The position numbers and the translations under genes are program-made. The notes below the pieces were generated by a model that was given only the letters and a program-made list of their open reading frames with translations, had not been told where the DNA came from and ran no database searches. Shown here piece by piece: positions 18,048 to 26,488 of a DNA stretch of 64,000 bases (position 1 is the stretch's first letter; each line of letters starts with the position of its first letter). The DNA is from Caulobacter sp. Root343 (GTDB taxonomy: Bacteria > Pseudomonadota > Alphaproteobacteria > Caulobacterales > Caulobacteraceae): NCBI RefSeq assembly GCF_001425745.1, contig NZ_LMDF01000006.1:354505-418504 (forward strand), given 5' to 3'.

Positions 18048-18413
18048 AAATATCTCCCTGTTTTCTTTTATTATCGGCCGCGTTTCTTCCCATCCCGCCT
18101 CGAGCAATCGCGGGTTTCTTTTGGGGAAGAGCGGTCGTGTTGACGTAGGGTAAGGGCGATCCTGACCGGCCGGCCGGGCCGCGCGAGGCGGTCGGAAGGG
18201 CCGAGCCGTGGATGAGGACGCTTTGCGTCATGTTTTCGCCCCAGCGCGTCCGGTCTTGCATCCCGAACGCGGCTAGGGTGATTTTAATATGACCTTGATA
18301 TTCTAGCGCAAGTTAGAATTTTCCAGATTGAACCAGACGGCGTTCGGGACCAGCCTGGAATATCGGTGTTTGCTCGACGGCAGAATCGAGCGCGCCGACG
18401 GAGGAGAGAGCGG
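18048..18413. other. divergent control region between TonB receptor and TetR genes
   Basis: 366 bases with no gene. It turns AT-rich near 18280-18345 (ATTTTAATATGACCTTGATA), a likely promoter zone, and holds a TTCTA...TAGAA inverted repeat listed separately. Confidence 0.5.
18301..18318. promoter_or_regulatory. possible TetR operator
   Basis: TTCTAGCGCAAGTTAGAA: TTCTA/TAGAA arms around eight bases, in the AT-rich part of the divergent gap about 96 bases before the likely TetR start. Size and spacing suit a TetR dimer; binding is inference. Confidence 0.35.
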
Positions 18414-19040
18414 TTGTCGAAGGGGGATTCCCTGATCCTGGTCGAAGAGACCAGGCCCATGGCGCAGAGCCAGAAGTCGGTGAAGAAGCGCGAGGCGATC
18501 CTGCGCGCGGCCATCGAGATCATCAACGCCAAGGGTTTCGCGGCCGCGACCATGACCGACATCGCCGCGGCTATCCATCTGCGCGACGCGGCGCTCTACT
18601 ACTATTTCCCCAACAAGCAGGCCTTGGCTTTCGCGGGCCATCAGCGCTCGCTGGAGCGGTTCGAGGCCATCCTGGCGGTGGTCGAGGCGGGCGGAGGCCA
18701 GGGCCTCTGCAAGCTCCGGCGGTTCCTGAGCGCCCTGCTGGACGACGCGGTGACCAACGGACCGCAGCTCTATTTCGGCGACAGCTCCTATCTCGACGAG
18801 ACCCAGCGCCAGGCGATCGAGGAATGGACCGCGCGCCTCAGCAAGCGCCTCGAGCGGTTCCTGGAGGAGGGCATGGCCGACGGCACGATCACGGCCTGCG
18901 AGCCGTCCCTGGTGGTGCAGCTGCTGGTCGGCATGCTGATCTGGCTGACCAAATGGACCCCGACCACGCCCGGCCTGACCAATGAACGGCTGCTGGAAGC
19001 GATCGAGACCACGGCCCTGCAGGGGCTGGCGAAGGCATAG
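18414..19040 (+). CDS. TetR family transcriptional regulator
   Basis: A regulator with an N-terminal TetR helix-turn-helix (KREAILRAAIEIINAKGFAAATMTDIAAA...LYYYFPNKQ) and a helical ligand domain of about 130 residues (TetR_C type unclear). The start is probably the TTG at 18414, since GGAGGAGAG stands seven bases before it; the ATG at 18459 (MAQSQKS) is possible but has a weak site. It is divergent from the TonB receptor gene and may control it or itself. The ligand is unknown. A 100-bp inverted repeat with a T-run follows the stop. Confidence 0.88.
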   Translation: MSKGDSLILVEETRPMAQSQKSVKKREAILRAAIEIINAKGFAAATMTDIAAAIHLRDAALYYYFPNKQALAFAGHQRSLERFEAILAVVEAGGGQGLCKLRRFLSALLDDAVTNGPQLYFGDSSYLDETQRQAIEEWTARLSKRLERFLEEGMADGTITACEPSLVVQLLVGMLIWLTKWTPTTPGLTNERLLEAIETTALQGLAKA

Positions 19041-19044
19041 CGAT

Positions 19045-19151
19045 CTGTCATCCCGGCCGCGGCGAAGCGGAGGGGCGCGACCGCGACAGGCTCAGCGCTT
19101 CCGGCGGTCCCGGTTCGGCGCGCTACGCGCCTGGCCGGATGACAGGTTTTT
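19045..19151 (+). repeat. about 100-bp REP-like inverted repeat with T-run, probable terminator
   Basis: CTGTCATCCCGGCC at 19045 is matched by GGCCGGATGACAG ending at 19145, flanking GCGGCGAAGCGGAG-type sequence. This is the form of the dispersed TCATCCCGGCC repeats I associate with Caulobacter-like genomes. GTTTTT follows on the plus strand, so it may end TetR transcription; it lies between convergent genes. Confidence 0.6.
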
Positions 19152-19497
19152 AAAGCCCCAACTCCGCCCGGACCTTCCTGGTCAGCTTGGCGGCGATCAG
19201 GCCGTGGGCGCTCTTCAGCCAGTCGGCGACCTCGGCGTCGTCCTGACCGGAGAGGTCGTCGAAGCGCACCCACTTGGCGCGGGCCAGATAGGGCGCGGGA
19301 ATGGCCCGGCCGCTCTCGGTCAGGACCTCAAACGCGACGTCCGAGGCCTTGAACGAGACCCCGCCCTTGGGAACGGCGTTCCCCCGGACGGCGAACATCT
19401 TGCCCCCGACCTTGAACACGTGGTCGTCGCCCCACTGGATGGAGAGGGTCGCGCCGGGCAGGGCCAGGCACGCCTTGTCGAAGGCCTCGGGCGTCAT
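19150..19497 (-). CDS. MmcQ/YjbR family DNA-binding-like protein
   Basis: A 115-aa protein of the MmcQ/YjbR (CyaY-like fold) family: an opening [16 protein letters not shown], then WGDDHVFKVGGKMFAV and a C-terminal WVRFDD...DWLKSAHGLIAAKLTRKVRAEL pattern. The role of the family is not established, though a DNA-binding-like fold has been noted. The start at 19497 is chosen because its A is shared with the msrA stop (TGATG), a coupled pair; the frame extends 23 codons upstream only inside msrA. It is the second gene of a two-gene operon. Confidence 0.88.
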   Translation of the reverse strand: MTPEAFDKACLALPGATLSIQWGDDHVFKVGGKMFAVRGNAVPKGGVSFKASDVAFEVLTESGRAIPAPYLARAKWVRFDDLSGQDDAEVADWLKSAHGLIAAKLTRKVRAELGL

Positions 19498-20162
19498 CAG
19501 GCTTCGATACCCCCCTCGACACCTAGGCCGATCGGGCAGACGACGCCGGTGCCGCCAATGCCGCAATAGCCGTTCGGGTTCTTGGCCAGGTACTGCTGGT
19601 GATAGTCCTCGGCGAAGTAGAACGGGCCGGCGGCGGCGATCTCGGTGGTGATCTCGCCCAGGCCCTTGGCCGAAAGAGCCTGCTGATAGGCCTCCTTCGA
19701 CTCCACGGCCGCGGCGGCCTGGGCGTCGTTGGTGACATAGATCCCCGAGCGGTACTGGGTGCCGATGTCGCCGCCCTGGCGCATGCCCTGGGTCGGGTCG
19801 TGGTTCTCCCAGAAGGTCTTCAGCAGGGCCTCGTAGGTGACGACCTTCGGGTCGAACACCACCAGCACCACTTCGGTGTGGCCGGTGCGGCCGCTGCAGA
19901 CCTCCTCGTAGGTCGGGTTTGGCGTGATCCCGGCCGCGTAGCCGGCGGCGGTCACATAGACGCCCGGGACCTGCCAGAAAATCCGCTCGACGCCCCAGAA
20001 ACAGCCCATGGCGAACACCGCCGTCTCCAGGCCGTCCGGATAAGGGCCCTTCAGCGGGTGGCCATTGATGAAATGGGTGGTGGCGGTCGGGATCGCCTGC
20101 GTTCGGCCGGGCAGGGCCGTGTCGGCGGTGGGCATCTCGATGGACTTCTTGAACGACAGCAT
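19497..20162 (-). CDS. msrA: peptide methionine sulfoxide reductase A
   Basis: Reduces methionine-S-sulfoxide in proteins. The active-site motif GCFWGVER places the catalytic Cys at C54. Other family blocks (GYAAG, TGHTE, HDPTQ, QYRSGIY) are in order, and C-terminal cysteines in GYCGIGG and VVCPIG can act in resolution. At 221 aa it is the typical size, with about 40 residues before the catalytic core. No signal peptide, so cytoplasmic. It heads an operon with the MmcQ/YjbR gene. Confidence 0.95.
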   Translation of the reverse strand: MLSFKKSIEMPTADTALPGRTQAIPTATTHFINGHPLKGPYPDGLETAVFAMGCFWGVERIFWQVPGVYVTAAGYAAGITPNPTYEEVCSGRTGHTEVVLVVFDPKVVTYEALLKTFWENHDPTQGMRQGGDIGTQYRSGIYVTNDAQAAAAVESKEAYQQALSAKGLGEITTEIAAAGPFYFAEDYHQQYLAKNPNGYCGIGGTGVVCPIGLGVEGGIEA

Positions 20163-20317
20163 GGCGGGCCTTTCGGACGCGGGAAACCTTCGGCCACGGA
20201 TATAAGCGCTCGCGCCGGGAGTTTCATCCGGGAACGCGCTTGCTACCGGCCGGTCCCTGAGTATATTGCGCGCCTTCCCGCGCCGGGGGTCTCAACCACC
20301 CCCGACTCGACTGCGCT

Positions 20318-20407
20318 GGTGAGGTGGCCGAGTGGTTGAAGGCGCACGCCTGGAACGCGTGTATAGGGGAAACTCTATCGAGGGTTCGAATCCCTCTCTC
20401 ACCGCCA
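20318..20407 (+). tRNA. tRNA-Ser (anticodon GGA)
   Basis: The sequence folds as a class II tRNA: acceptor GGTGAGG with TCTCACC (one G-T pair), D-loop GCCGAGTGGTTGAAGGC, anticodon arm CACGC-CTGGAAC-GCGTG with GGA at 20352-20354, a long variable arm and GGTTCGAATCC. The discriminator is G20404 and CCA is encoded (20405-20407). Its 3' end is an integration site, see the attachment repeat. Confidence 0.97.
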
Positions 20408-20412
20408 CTACC
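20396..20412. repeat. left attachment site, in the tRNA-Ser 3' end
   Basis: CTCTCACCGCCACTACC covers the end of the acceptor stem, the CCA and five bases beyond. The identical 17-mer is at 50661-50677. Confidence 0.8.
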
Positions 20413-20536
20413 CCAATCCAGACCTGTCCATAGACGTTCATCGGCAGCGACAGGCTGCTGATTTATCACGGAAAAATCGCATTTCTGTACCTCGACGCGT
20501 CCAGCCGCGTTCGGTAACGATTATGAACATGTGCGG

Positions 20537-20580
20537 GGGTCAAAGCGGGGGGATGCTCCGCGTGGGTCAAAGTGTGGGTT
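20537..20580. promoter_or_regulatory. repeated GGGTCAAAG boxes before the integrase
   Basis: GGGTCAAAGCGGGG (20537-20550) and GGGTCAAAGTGTGGG (20564-20578) lie between the attachment site and the integrase start. A matching AGGTCAAAGCGGGGGTGGG lies just inside the right end. Their position suggests integrase arm-binding sites. Confidence 0.5.
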
Positions 20581-20584
20581 AGCC

Positions 20585-21854
20585 ATGGCTCGTGTCTATG
20601 AGCGACTTACGGCGATGACGGTCCGGCAACTGCGAGGCGCGGGCCGATATCCGGACGGCGGCGGCCTGTACCTCCACATCATCCCGAGCGGTGGGAGGCC
20701 CTGGATTTTCCGCTATCGCGTGGCGGGCCGTGAACGCCAGATGGGTCTTGGCCCGCTGGAATTTGTCTCGCTGGCGCAGGCCCGCGAGAAGGCCCGGGCT
20801 GCGCGCCTGCAGCGATACAATGGCGAGGATCCGCTCGGCGGCCGCATCGGGCGGCGGCCAACGCCTGTCTCCCCTGCGCCGGTAGGCGTCACCTTCAAGG
20901 AGGCGATGGAGGCTTACATCGATACGAACAAGGCGGCCTGGCGCAATGAGAAGCATATTGCGCAGTGGTCGAGCACGCTGGAGACCTACGCCGTCCCTCA
21001 TTTTGGCGCAAAAGCGCTCGCCGATATCGAGACGGCCGATGTGCTCAACGCCCTAAAGCCCATTTGGCTGACGAAGTCAGAGACCGCCAGTCGTCTGCGC
21101 GGGCGGATCGAAGCCGTCCTGAACTGGGGCGCCGTCCACGGCTACCGCCAGGGCGAGAACCCCGCGCGGTGGAAGGGGCATATCGAGATGATCTTGCCCG
21201 CCAAGTCGCCGGGTGGCGAAGGTCAAGCATCACGCCGCACTGGACTATAAGGAGCTCCCACAGTTCATGGCGACCCTGCGTTCGCAGGGCGGGGTGGGGG
21301 TGCAGGCGCTTCGCTTCACGATCCTGACCGCGGCGCGCACCGGCGAAGTGATCGGCGCCGATTGGGGTGAGATCGACTTCGAAAACAAGACTTGGACCAT
21401 ACCTGCATCCCGGATGAAGGCCGGCCGAGAACACCGCGTGCCGCTCAGCCGGCCAGCCATGGAAATCCTCGAGCGGCAACGAGACGCCTGGTTCGAGATC
21501 GAGGCGCGGCGGCACAGGAAGACGTTAAAGGCTGGCGAGGTCGGACCCTTGGGCCCGGTGTTCTGGGGGCAACTGGCGGGAAAGGGGCTGAGCAACATGG
21601 CCCTGCTCGCCGTTCTGCGCCGCATGGGCCGTGGCGATCTGACCAGCCATGGTTTTCGTAGTTCCTTCCGCGACTGGGCCGCGGAGGAAACGGACTTCCC
21701 GAGCGAGGTTGTGGAGATGGCGCTGGCGCACGCCATCGCAAACAAGGTGGAAGCGGCCTATCGGCGAGGCGATCTTTTCGAAAAGCGCCGAGCGCTGATG
21801 GATTGTTGGGCTACGGCGAGCGAGCAGGAAGGCCTCGGGCGCTCGGACGGCTAA
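20585..21854 (+). pseudogene. int: P4-type tyrosine integrase, split by a frameshift
   Basis: Two reading frames together make one integrase. The first (20585 to about 21209) has the arm-binding DUF4102 domain (GRYPDGGGLYLHI, WIFRYRVAGRERQMGLG) and core-binding domain; the second (to 21854) has the catalytic domain with Arg in AARTGEVIGADW, HGFRSSF (H-x-x-R) and the late His and Tyr (ALAH...EAAYRRGD). The frame jumps at TCGCCGGG (about 21207-21213): removing one C restores a continuous NPARWKG...VAKVKHHAALDY. It is either a real inactivating mutation or a sequencing error. It would have catalysed recombination between the tRNA-Ser repeats. The start ATG gives MARVYERLTA, typical of the family. 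Confidence 0.88.
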
Positions 21855-22177
21855 ATATCGGATGGATTTCCGATCAACGACAGTCTGGACGCGTCGCGCG
21901 AGAGCCATGGTCAGCGGCACATTGATCTCGATGAGGTCATTCAGGGCCGGCAACTGGGGCGTGTGCCTTTCGTCTCAATGGTCAAGTTGAAGTCAAACAA
22001 TCGCGCCGGCGCGCTAGAAAAGCGGCGGTCTCGCCGACAAACTGCGCAAGACATCGGGCTCCAGGCAGAAAGTACGGTTAACGTCCTGGTTGCCCAGTTG
22101 TGCGCGCGGCACGTTTTCGGTAAAGCCTTCGTAAATTTCGGGCGTAAGACTCGAAGGCATAGACTGGTGGGGACCCT
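21855..22177. other. 323-base intergenic, promoter zone of polysaccharide genes
   Basis: No gene recognised; short frames here have no family character. The stretch about 22070-22150 is less GC-rich and may hold the promoter for the sugar transferase operon. Confidence 0.4.
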
Positions 22178-22831
22178 GTGCTGGTCATTTCTAATCCGTC
22201 GGCGGATCAGCCGGGCGGTGCGCTGAGCGTGCTGCCGGTCGCGCAAGATCCACTGAAGCGAGCTTTGGATATCGTGGTCGCTGGGGGCGCGTTGCTCTTC
22301 TTCGCGCCGCTGCTGGCGCTCGTCGCCATCCTGATCAAGCTGGAATCGCGTGGCCCGGTGCTGTTCCGCCAGGCCCGCGGCGGCCTGAACGGCCAAGCCT
22401 TCACGATCTTCAAGTTCCGTTCGATGCGCGTTCAGGAGAACGGCGACAAGGTCGTTCAGGCCAAGCGCGACGACGATCGCATCACCACCCTTGGCCGGAT
22501 CCTGCGCAAGACCAGCATCGACGAGCTGCCGCAGCTGCTGAATGTGCTGAAGGGCGACATGTCGATCGTCGGCCCGCGGCCGCATGCGCTGGCGCATGAC
22601 GATCAGTACGGCCCCCTGATCGCCAACTATCACCTTCGCTTCCGGGCCCGTCCGGGTTTAACCGGTCTGGCGCAGATCAAGGGTCTGCGCGGCGGCACGA
22701 GCGCTGTGGAAGCAATGGCGGCTCGGGTGGATGCCGACAATGACTATATCGACGATTGGTCGATCTGGAGCGATGTTCGGATCCTAGCGCTAACGTTGCC
22801 GCACCTGTTGCTGGCGGAAAACGCGTACTGA
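22178..22831 (+). CDS. undecaprenyl-phosphate sugar phosphotransferase (initiating enzyme)
   Basis: A 217-aa bacterial sugar transferase (WbaP/PglC-like C-terminal type) that moves a sugar-1-phosphate from a nucleotide sugar to undecaprenyl phosphate, starting polysaccharide repeat synthesis at the inner membrane. One reentrant or membrane segment (about 33-55) follows the basic PLKRALDI start. Motifs GPVLFRQ, FKFRSM, TSIDELPQLLNVLKGDMSIVGPRP and RPGLTGLAQ are in family order. The start is GTG 22178 behind GGTGGGG. It heads the plus-strand set to 25381. The sugar transferred (hexose or N-acetylhexosamine) is not evident. Confidence 0.93.
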   Translation: MLVISNPSADQPGGALSVLPVAQDPLKRALDIVVAGGALLFFAPLLALVAILIKLESRGPVLFRQARGGLNGQAFTIFKFRSMRVQENGDKVVQAKRDDDRITTLGRILRKTSIDELPQLLNVLKGDMSIVGPRPHALAHDDQYGPLIANYHLRFRARPGLTGLAQIKGLRGGTSAVEAMAARVDADNDYIDDWSIWSDVRILALTLPHLLLAENAY

Positions 22832-22987
22832 AGACGGCCCCCGCGAGAGGCTGTCGGAAGCGATAAGCACTCAAAAATGGTTTGGCGCACCTGCACCCGC
22901 CGATCCAACAATCACCTCGCTCTCTGCGGGCGATACGTTGGTAAGAATCTCGTGCTAAGGCGGGGGCTTACAGGATTGGGGGAGCAA

Positions 22988-23152
22988 ATGGCGGAAAAGC
23001 GCCGAAGGTCTTCGAGGCGACGTACATCCACTGGGCAGAAGCTGCGCCAAGAGGCAAAAATCCGAAAGATTATTTGGATTTCGGCGGGAGTGGCGATTGC
23101 ACTTGCCATCATCGTCATCTTTTTGCGCTACCAGATACTTTCAATTACGTAG
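22988..23152 (+). CDS. small basic single-pass membrane protein, unknown
   Basis: A 54-aa protein: the first 26 residues are rich in Arg and Lys (MAEKRRRSSRRRTS...), followed by one hydrophobic helix (IIWISAGVAIALAIIVIFL). The ATG is behind GGGGGAG at a good distance, favouring it over an upstream GTG in the frame. The basic head would stay in the cytoplasm. It sits between the initiating transferase and the epimerase, so a scaffold or accessory role in polysaccharide assembly is possible, but nothing shows it. Confidence 0.6.
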   Translation: MAEKRRRSSRRRTSTGQKLRQEAKIRKIIWISAGVAIALAIIVIFLRYQILSIT

Positions 23153-23195
23153 CGATGCGGCGAAGCGTCTTTAATTTCGGGATCGGGGGCTGGTA

Positions 23196-24155
23196 GTGGC
23201 TGCTGTTATTTTTGGTGCGAGCGGATTTATTGGCACGCGCCTAACTCAGCGCCTGGCCGCGCAAGGAGTTGATGTGGTCGCGGTGGATATCTTGCCGCCG
23301 CGCGTAAATCTCCCAGGCGTAAAGTATGTGTCGCATGATGTACGGCATGCCATCCCCGCCAATTTGGCTCCGAACGGCGCGACAATCTTCAATCTTGCCG
23401 CGGTTCATCGTACGCCCGGCCATCCACCACACGAATACTATGACACGAACGTTTTCGGAGCGCTGAACGTAGCGACATTCGCCGAAAATATTGGCGCCGA
23501 CCTTGTTGTGTTCACTAGCTCCATATCGGTTTATGGGCCACGAGAAGATGTCGTGGACGAGGCTACGCCACCGGCGCCGACTTCTGACTACGGCCGCTCC
23601 AAGCTGATGGCCGAGGCAGTACATCGTCGCTGGGCAAGCGCGGCTAAGGGGCGTCGACTCGTGGTTGTCCGTCCTGGCGTCGTGTTCGGTCCTGGCGAAA
23701 AGGGCAACTACAGCAATCTGGCTGGAGCCCTGAAGCGGGGGCTTTTCGCCTATCCCGGACGCAAGACCACGATCAAGAGTGGAGGGTTCGTCGACGAACT
23801 GCTCGCTGCGATCGAGTTCGCCATCGAGAAGCAGGAAGCTGAAATCACCTTCAACTTTGCCTACCCGACTGAGAGCACAACCGAAGATATCGTCAAGACT
23901 TTTGGTCGGGTTTCCAGTGTTGGCGTGAAGTACCCGATCCTGCCCATCGCCCCGCTGCTGGCGATTGCCTGGGGGTTCGAGGTCTTGTCGAAGCTTGGAT
24001 TCAAAAATCCGATACACCGGGAACGGATTTGGAAACTAGTGCGATCGACCCGGGTGAAGCCGGGCTGGTTGCTTTCCAATGGCTATGTTTTTGAAACCGA
24101 TATCGAGGCTGCATTGAAGACCTGGTCGCAGGAGACCCAGGGCACCTTCGCATGA
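23196..24155 (+). CDS. NAD-dependent sugar epimerase/dehydratase (extended SDR)
   Basis: A 319-aa extended short-chain dehydrogenase: Rossmann motif G7-x-x-G10-x-x-G13 (GASGFIG), an acidic residue after the second strand (VDIL) indicating NAD preference, TSSIS and the catalytic Y132-x-x-x-K136 (DYGRSKLM). It resembles UDP-glucose 4-epimerase-like and 6-deoxy-sugar reductase enzymes, without features that fix the substrate. The start is GTG behind GGGGG. It overlaps the next glycosyltransferase by ATGA. Likely provides a nucleotide sugar for the repeat unit. Confidence 0.87.
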   Translation: MAAVIFGASGFIGTRLTQRLAAQGVDVVAVDILPPRVNLPGVKYVSHDVRHAIPANLAPNGATIFNLAAVHRTPGHPPHEYYDTNVFGALNVATFAENIGADLVVFTSSISVYGPREDVVDEATPPAPTSDYGRSKLMAEAVHRRWASAAKGRRLVVVRPGVVFGPGEKGNYSNLAGALKRGLFAYPGRKTTIKSGGFVDELLAAIEFAIEKQEAEITFNFAYPTESTTEDIVKTFGRVSSVGVKYPILPIAPLLAIAWGFEVLSKLGFKNPIHRERIWKLVRSTRVKPGWLLSNGYVFETDIEAALKTWSQETQGTFA

Positions 24156-25381
24156 GTGACCGAAACGCGGCATCGCTTGTGGCGACTGAAACTATGGGTG
24201 TTTCCCGATCTCTGCTGGTCCTCAGCAATTACTATCATCCGGAACCAACCGGAAGCGCTCCGCCGATTACAGACTTGTCTCTTTGGCTTGCCGAGAACGG
24301 CTACGCACCCGAGGTTTTGACGGCCCGTCCAAGCTATCCGAAAAACGCCGTGTACGACGGCTATGAAGCCGGTCAGCTGGACGAAGAGGATTTTCGGGGC
24401 GTCCAAGTGCGTCGCGTCAAATCGTTCATCGCGAAATCGCGCGGTATCGTCGGGCGACTTCTTTCGGAAACAAGTTTCGCCCTTGCCGCGCTGCGAGTTC
24501 GTCGCCGTCATCAGGGGGTGATTTGCGTTTGTCCCTCCGTCTTCGTCGTCCTGATCGCCCCCATGTTCGTCTCGAAAGACGGTCGAGTGGCGGCGATCGT
24601 CCATGACATTCAGTCGGGATTGGCCGCGAACTTGAAGTTCGGGGTAGGGGGGCTGCTGACGGGCGCTCTTCGTCTTCTGGAGGCGTGGTCGCTTAACCGG
24701 TGTGACACGGTGATCGCCTTGACGCCCGCGATGGCCGATGAGTTGCGGGGCATCGGCGTTCGGGCTCCCATCGAAGTCATTCCGCCGCAAGTGAATGTTC
24801 GCGAAATTCGCCCGATCGAAACTGTTCGCGGAGCGCGCGCGCTCGCCGTCTACTCGGGCAACCTTGGCCGTAAGCAGGGCCTTGACCAAGTGCTGGCGCT
24901 GGCGACGGAATTGATGCGCCGCGGCGCGGCTATCGATATCCTTATTCGAGGCGAAGGTTCTGAGCGAGCCGGCCTCGAAGAGCAAGCCCAACGCGAACAG
25001 CTGACGAATTTGCGGTTTTCGGACCTAGCCCCGCGGGAAGCGCTGAGCGAGGCAATGGGCGCGGCTGTCCTGCATTTGGTGCCTCAGGCGCCGGGCGGGG
25101 CGAATTTCGCGCTGCCAAGCAAGATCTTCTCGATCATGGCCGCCGAACGCCCCTACGTAGCGACCGCCAGCCCAGGCACGCCGTTGGCCTTGGTCACGAA
25201 CGAGGCCGAGGCGGGACTCTGTGTCGAACCCAATGATCCCGTGGCGTTCGCTGACGCAGTGGAGCATTTGGTGGCCGATTCAGCGGTCGCCGCGAGGTTG
25301 GGGCAAGCCGGGCGCCGCTATGTTGAAGCGACCGTCGATCGTGAAGTGGTCTGTCGCAAGATTCTGGCGACGGTCGGATAG
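24152..25381 (+). CDS. glycosyltransferase, GT4, WcaI-like
   Basis: A 409-aa GT-B glycosyltransferase. The N-terminal LVLSNYYHPEPTGSAPPITDLSLWLAENGY pattern is that of the WcaI colanic-acid group; the second domain has YSGNLGRKQGLD and the nucleotide-binding PSKIFSIMAAERPYVA region followed by an acidic loop. It is coupled to the epimerase gene by a four-base overlap and ends 12 bases from a convergent gene. Probably adds one sugar of the repeat unit at the cytoplasmic membrane face; donor and acceptor are unknown. Confidence 0.88.
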   Translation: MSDRNAASLVATETMGVSRSLLVLSNYYHPEPTGSAPPITDLSLWLAENGYAPEVLTARPSYPKNAVYDGYEAGQLDEEDFRGVQVRRVKSFIAKSRGIVGRLLSETSFALAALRVRRRHQGVICVCPSVFVVLIAPMFVSKDGRVAAIVHDIQSGLAANLKFGVGGLLTGALRLLEAWSLNRCDTVIALTPAMADELRGIGVRAPIEVIPPQVNVREIRPIETVRGARALAVYSGNLGRKQGLDQVLALATELMRRGAAIDILIRGEGSERAGLEEQAQREQLTNLRFSDLAPREALSEAMGAAVLHLVPQAPGGANFALPSKIFSIMAAERPYVATASPGTPLALVTNEAEAGLCVEPNDPVAFADAVEHLVADSAVAARLGQAGRRYVEATVDREVVCRKILATVG

Positions 25382-25393
25382 GGTTCTACTGCG

Positions 25394-26488
25394 CTACCGC
25401 TCTAGCCGCGTAAGGAGTTCACTTAGAGCTGAGAGGCTTTCGTTCCGCTGTGCGTTGAACGCCGCTAGCGCATGATCGGTGAAACGGTGTTGCCAGGAAG
25501 GATGTTTCGCCTGCTCCGAGAGCCAGGTGAAGGCCTCCTCGTCAAAGACTTCCTGTTCGAAGATTCGTCCCGGCGCCTGCGCATGATCACACCCAATGCA
25601 GCCAATGTTGGTCGCTAGGATGGCGGCTCCATGCGCCAGGGCCTCCAGCAGTACAAGCGGCTGGGCTTCATTGGGATAGGCGGTCGGAAAAACGAACACG
25701 TGGACTCTGCGGTAGAAGCTTTCCTTCTCAGCGCCGTAGAGCGGTCCGGCCCATTGAAACGATGTGGGGTAAGCGGCGATCATCGACTGGATAGCCGTGT
25801 GCACTTCCTCGTCATGGCACGGCCCGGCCATTTCGGCGGAGACATCGACGCCGGCCTCTCTGAGGCGGCGGAATAGTTCGATGAATCGGAGCGCGCCCTT
25901 CGCAACAGTGAGGTTCGAGAGGTGGCCAATGGTTAGGTTGATAGGCTTCTCGACCGAAGTCGCCGCTGACGACATGAAGGCATTGGGGAGCACAAAGCCT
26001 TCGGCCCGCGCGGCTCGCCAATTCTTCTCGTATTGCGCCGCAAAGCGCTCGTGCATGCCCGAGCAGAGCATCACGTGAACCGTTCTCTCCGGTGCGGCGG
26101 CGATCAGCCGATCCATCAGAGGAAAGTAGCGGTCGATGTACGAGAAATTATGGTGGTGAAAGACCACCTGATAACCCAACCATCGCGCAATTGAAGCAAT
26201 GACGATATTGAGAGCCAGACCCTTCTGGCTGTCTGTTGGCATATAAAGGGTTTTCGCGCCGAGCCGTTTCAGCCGTACGAGCGCGGCCGCCGCTGTGGCC
26301 GTACGCAGGGCCCGAACGGGCAGCTTCGCCCAGGAGGGGCCTCCCGCCGGCGGCCCGACGTTGGTGACGCAGAGGAGAAGGTTTCGCTCGGAGAAGAGGT
26401 CGACCATCCTCTGGCTGACGGCGGACAGCCCGGTGACGGGAGGCGGAAGTTGGGCGACGGCGACAACCGACGGCGAGCGGACAGTCAT
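25394..26488 (-). CDS. glycosyltransferase, GT4-like
   Basis: A 364-aa GT-B fold protein. The start AQLPPPVTGLSAVSQRMVDLF is the donor-side glycine loop of GT4 enzymes; the C-terminal half has TIGHLSNLTVAKGALRFIELF and VFVFPTAYPNEAQPLVLLEALAHG, where the Glu in EAQPLVLLEA fits the retaining GT4 E-x7-E motif. It overlaps the upstream transferase (stop 26485) by four bases, making a two-gene minus-strand unit convergent with the preceding operon. Confidence 0.88.
   Translation of the reverse strand: MTVRSPSVVAVAQLPPPVTGLSAVSQRMVDLFSERNLLLCVTNVGPPAGGPSWAKLPVRALRTATAAAALVRLKRLGAKTLYMPTDSQKGLALNIVIASIARWLGYQVVFHHHNFSYIDRYFPLMDRLIAAAPERTVHVMLCSGMHERFAAQYEKNWRAARAEGFVLPNAFMSSAATSVEKPINLTIGHLSNLTVAKGALRFIELFRRLREAGVDVSAEMAGPCHDEEVHTAIQSMIAAYPTSFQWAGPLYGAEKESFYRRVHVFVFPTAYPNEAQPLVLLEALAHGAAILATNIGCIGCDHAQAPGRIFEQEVFDEEAFTWLSEQAKHPSWQHRFTDHALAAFNAQRNESLSALSELLTRLER

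Noticed and set aside
21963..22226. 87-codon frame between integrase and sugar transferase
   Set aside because: Basic, low-information translation that overlaps the transferase start; no ribosome site of note.
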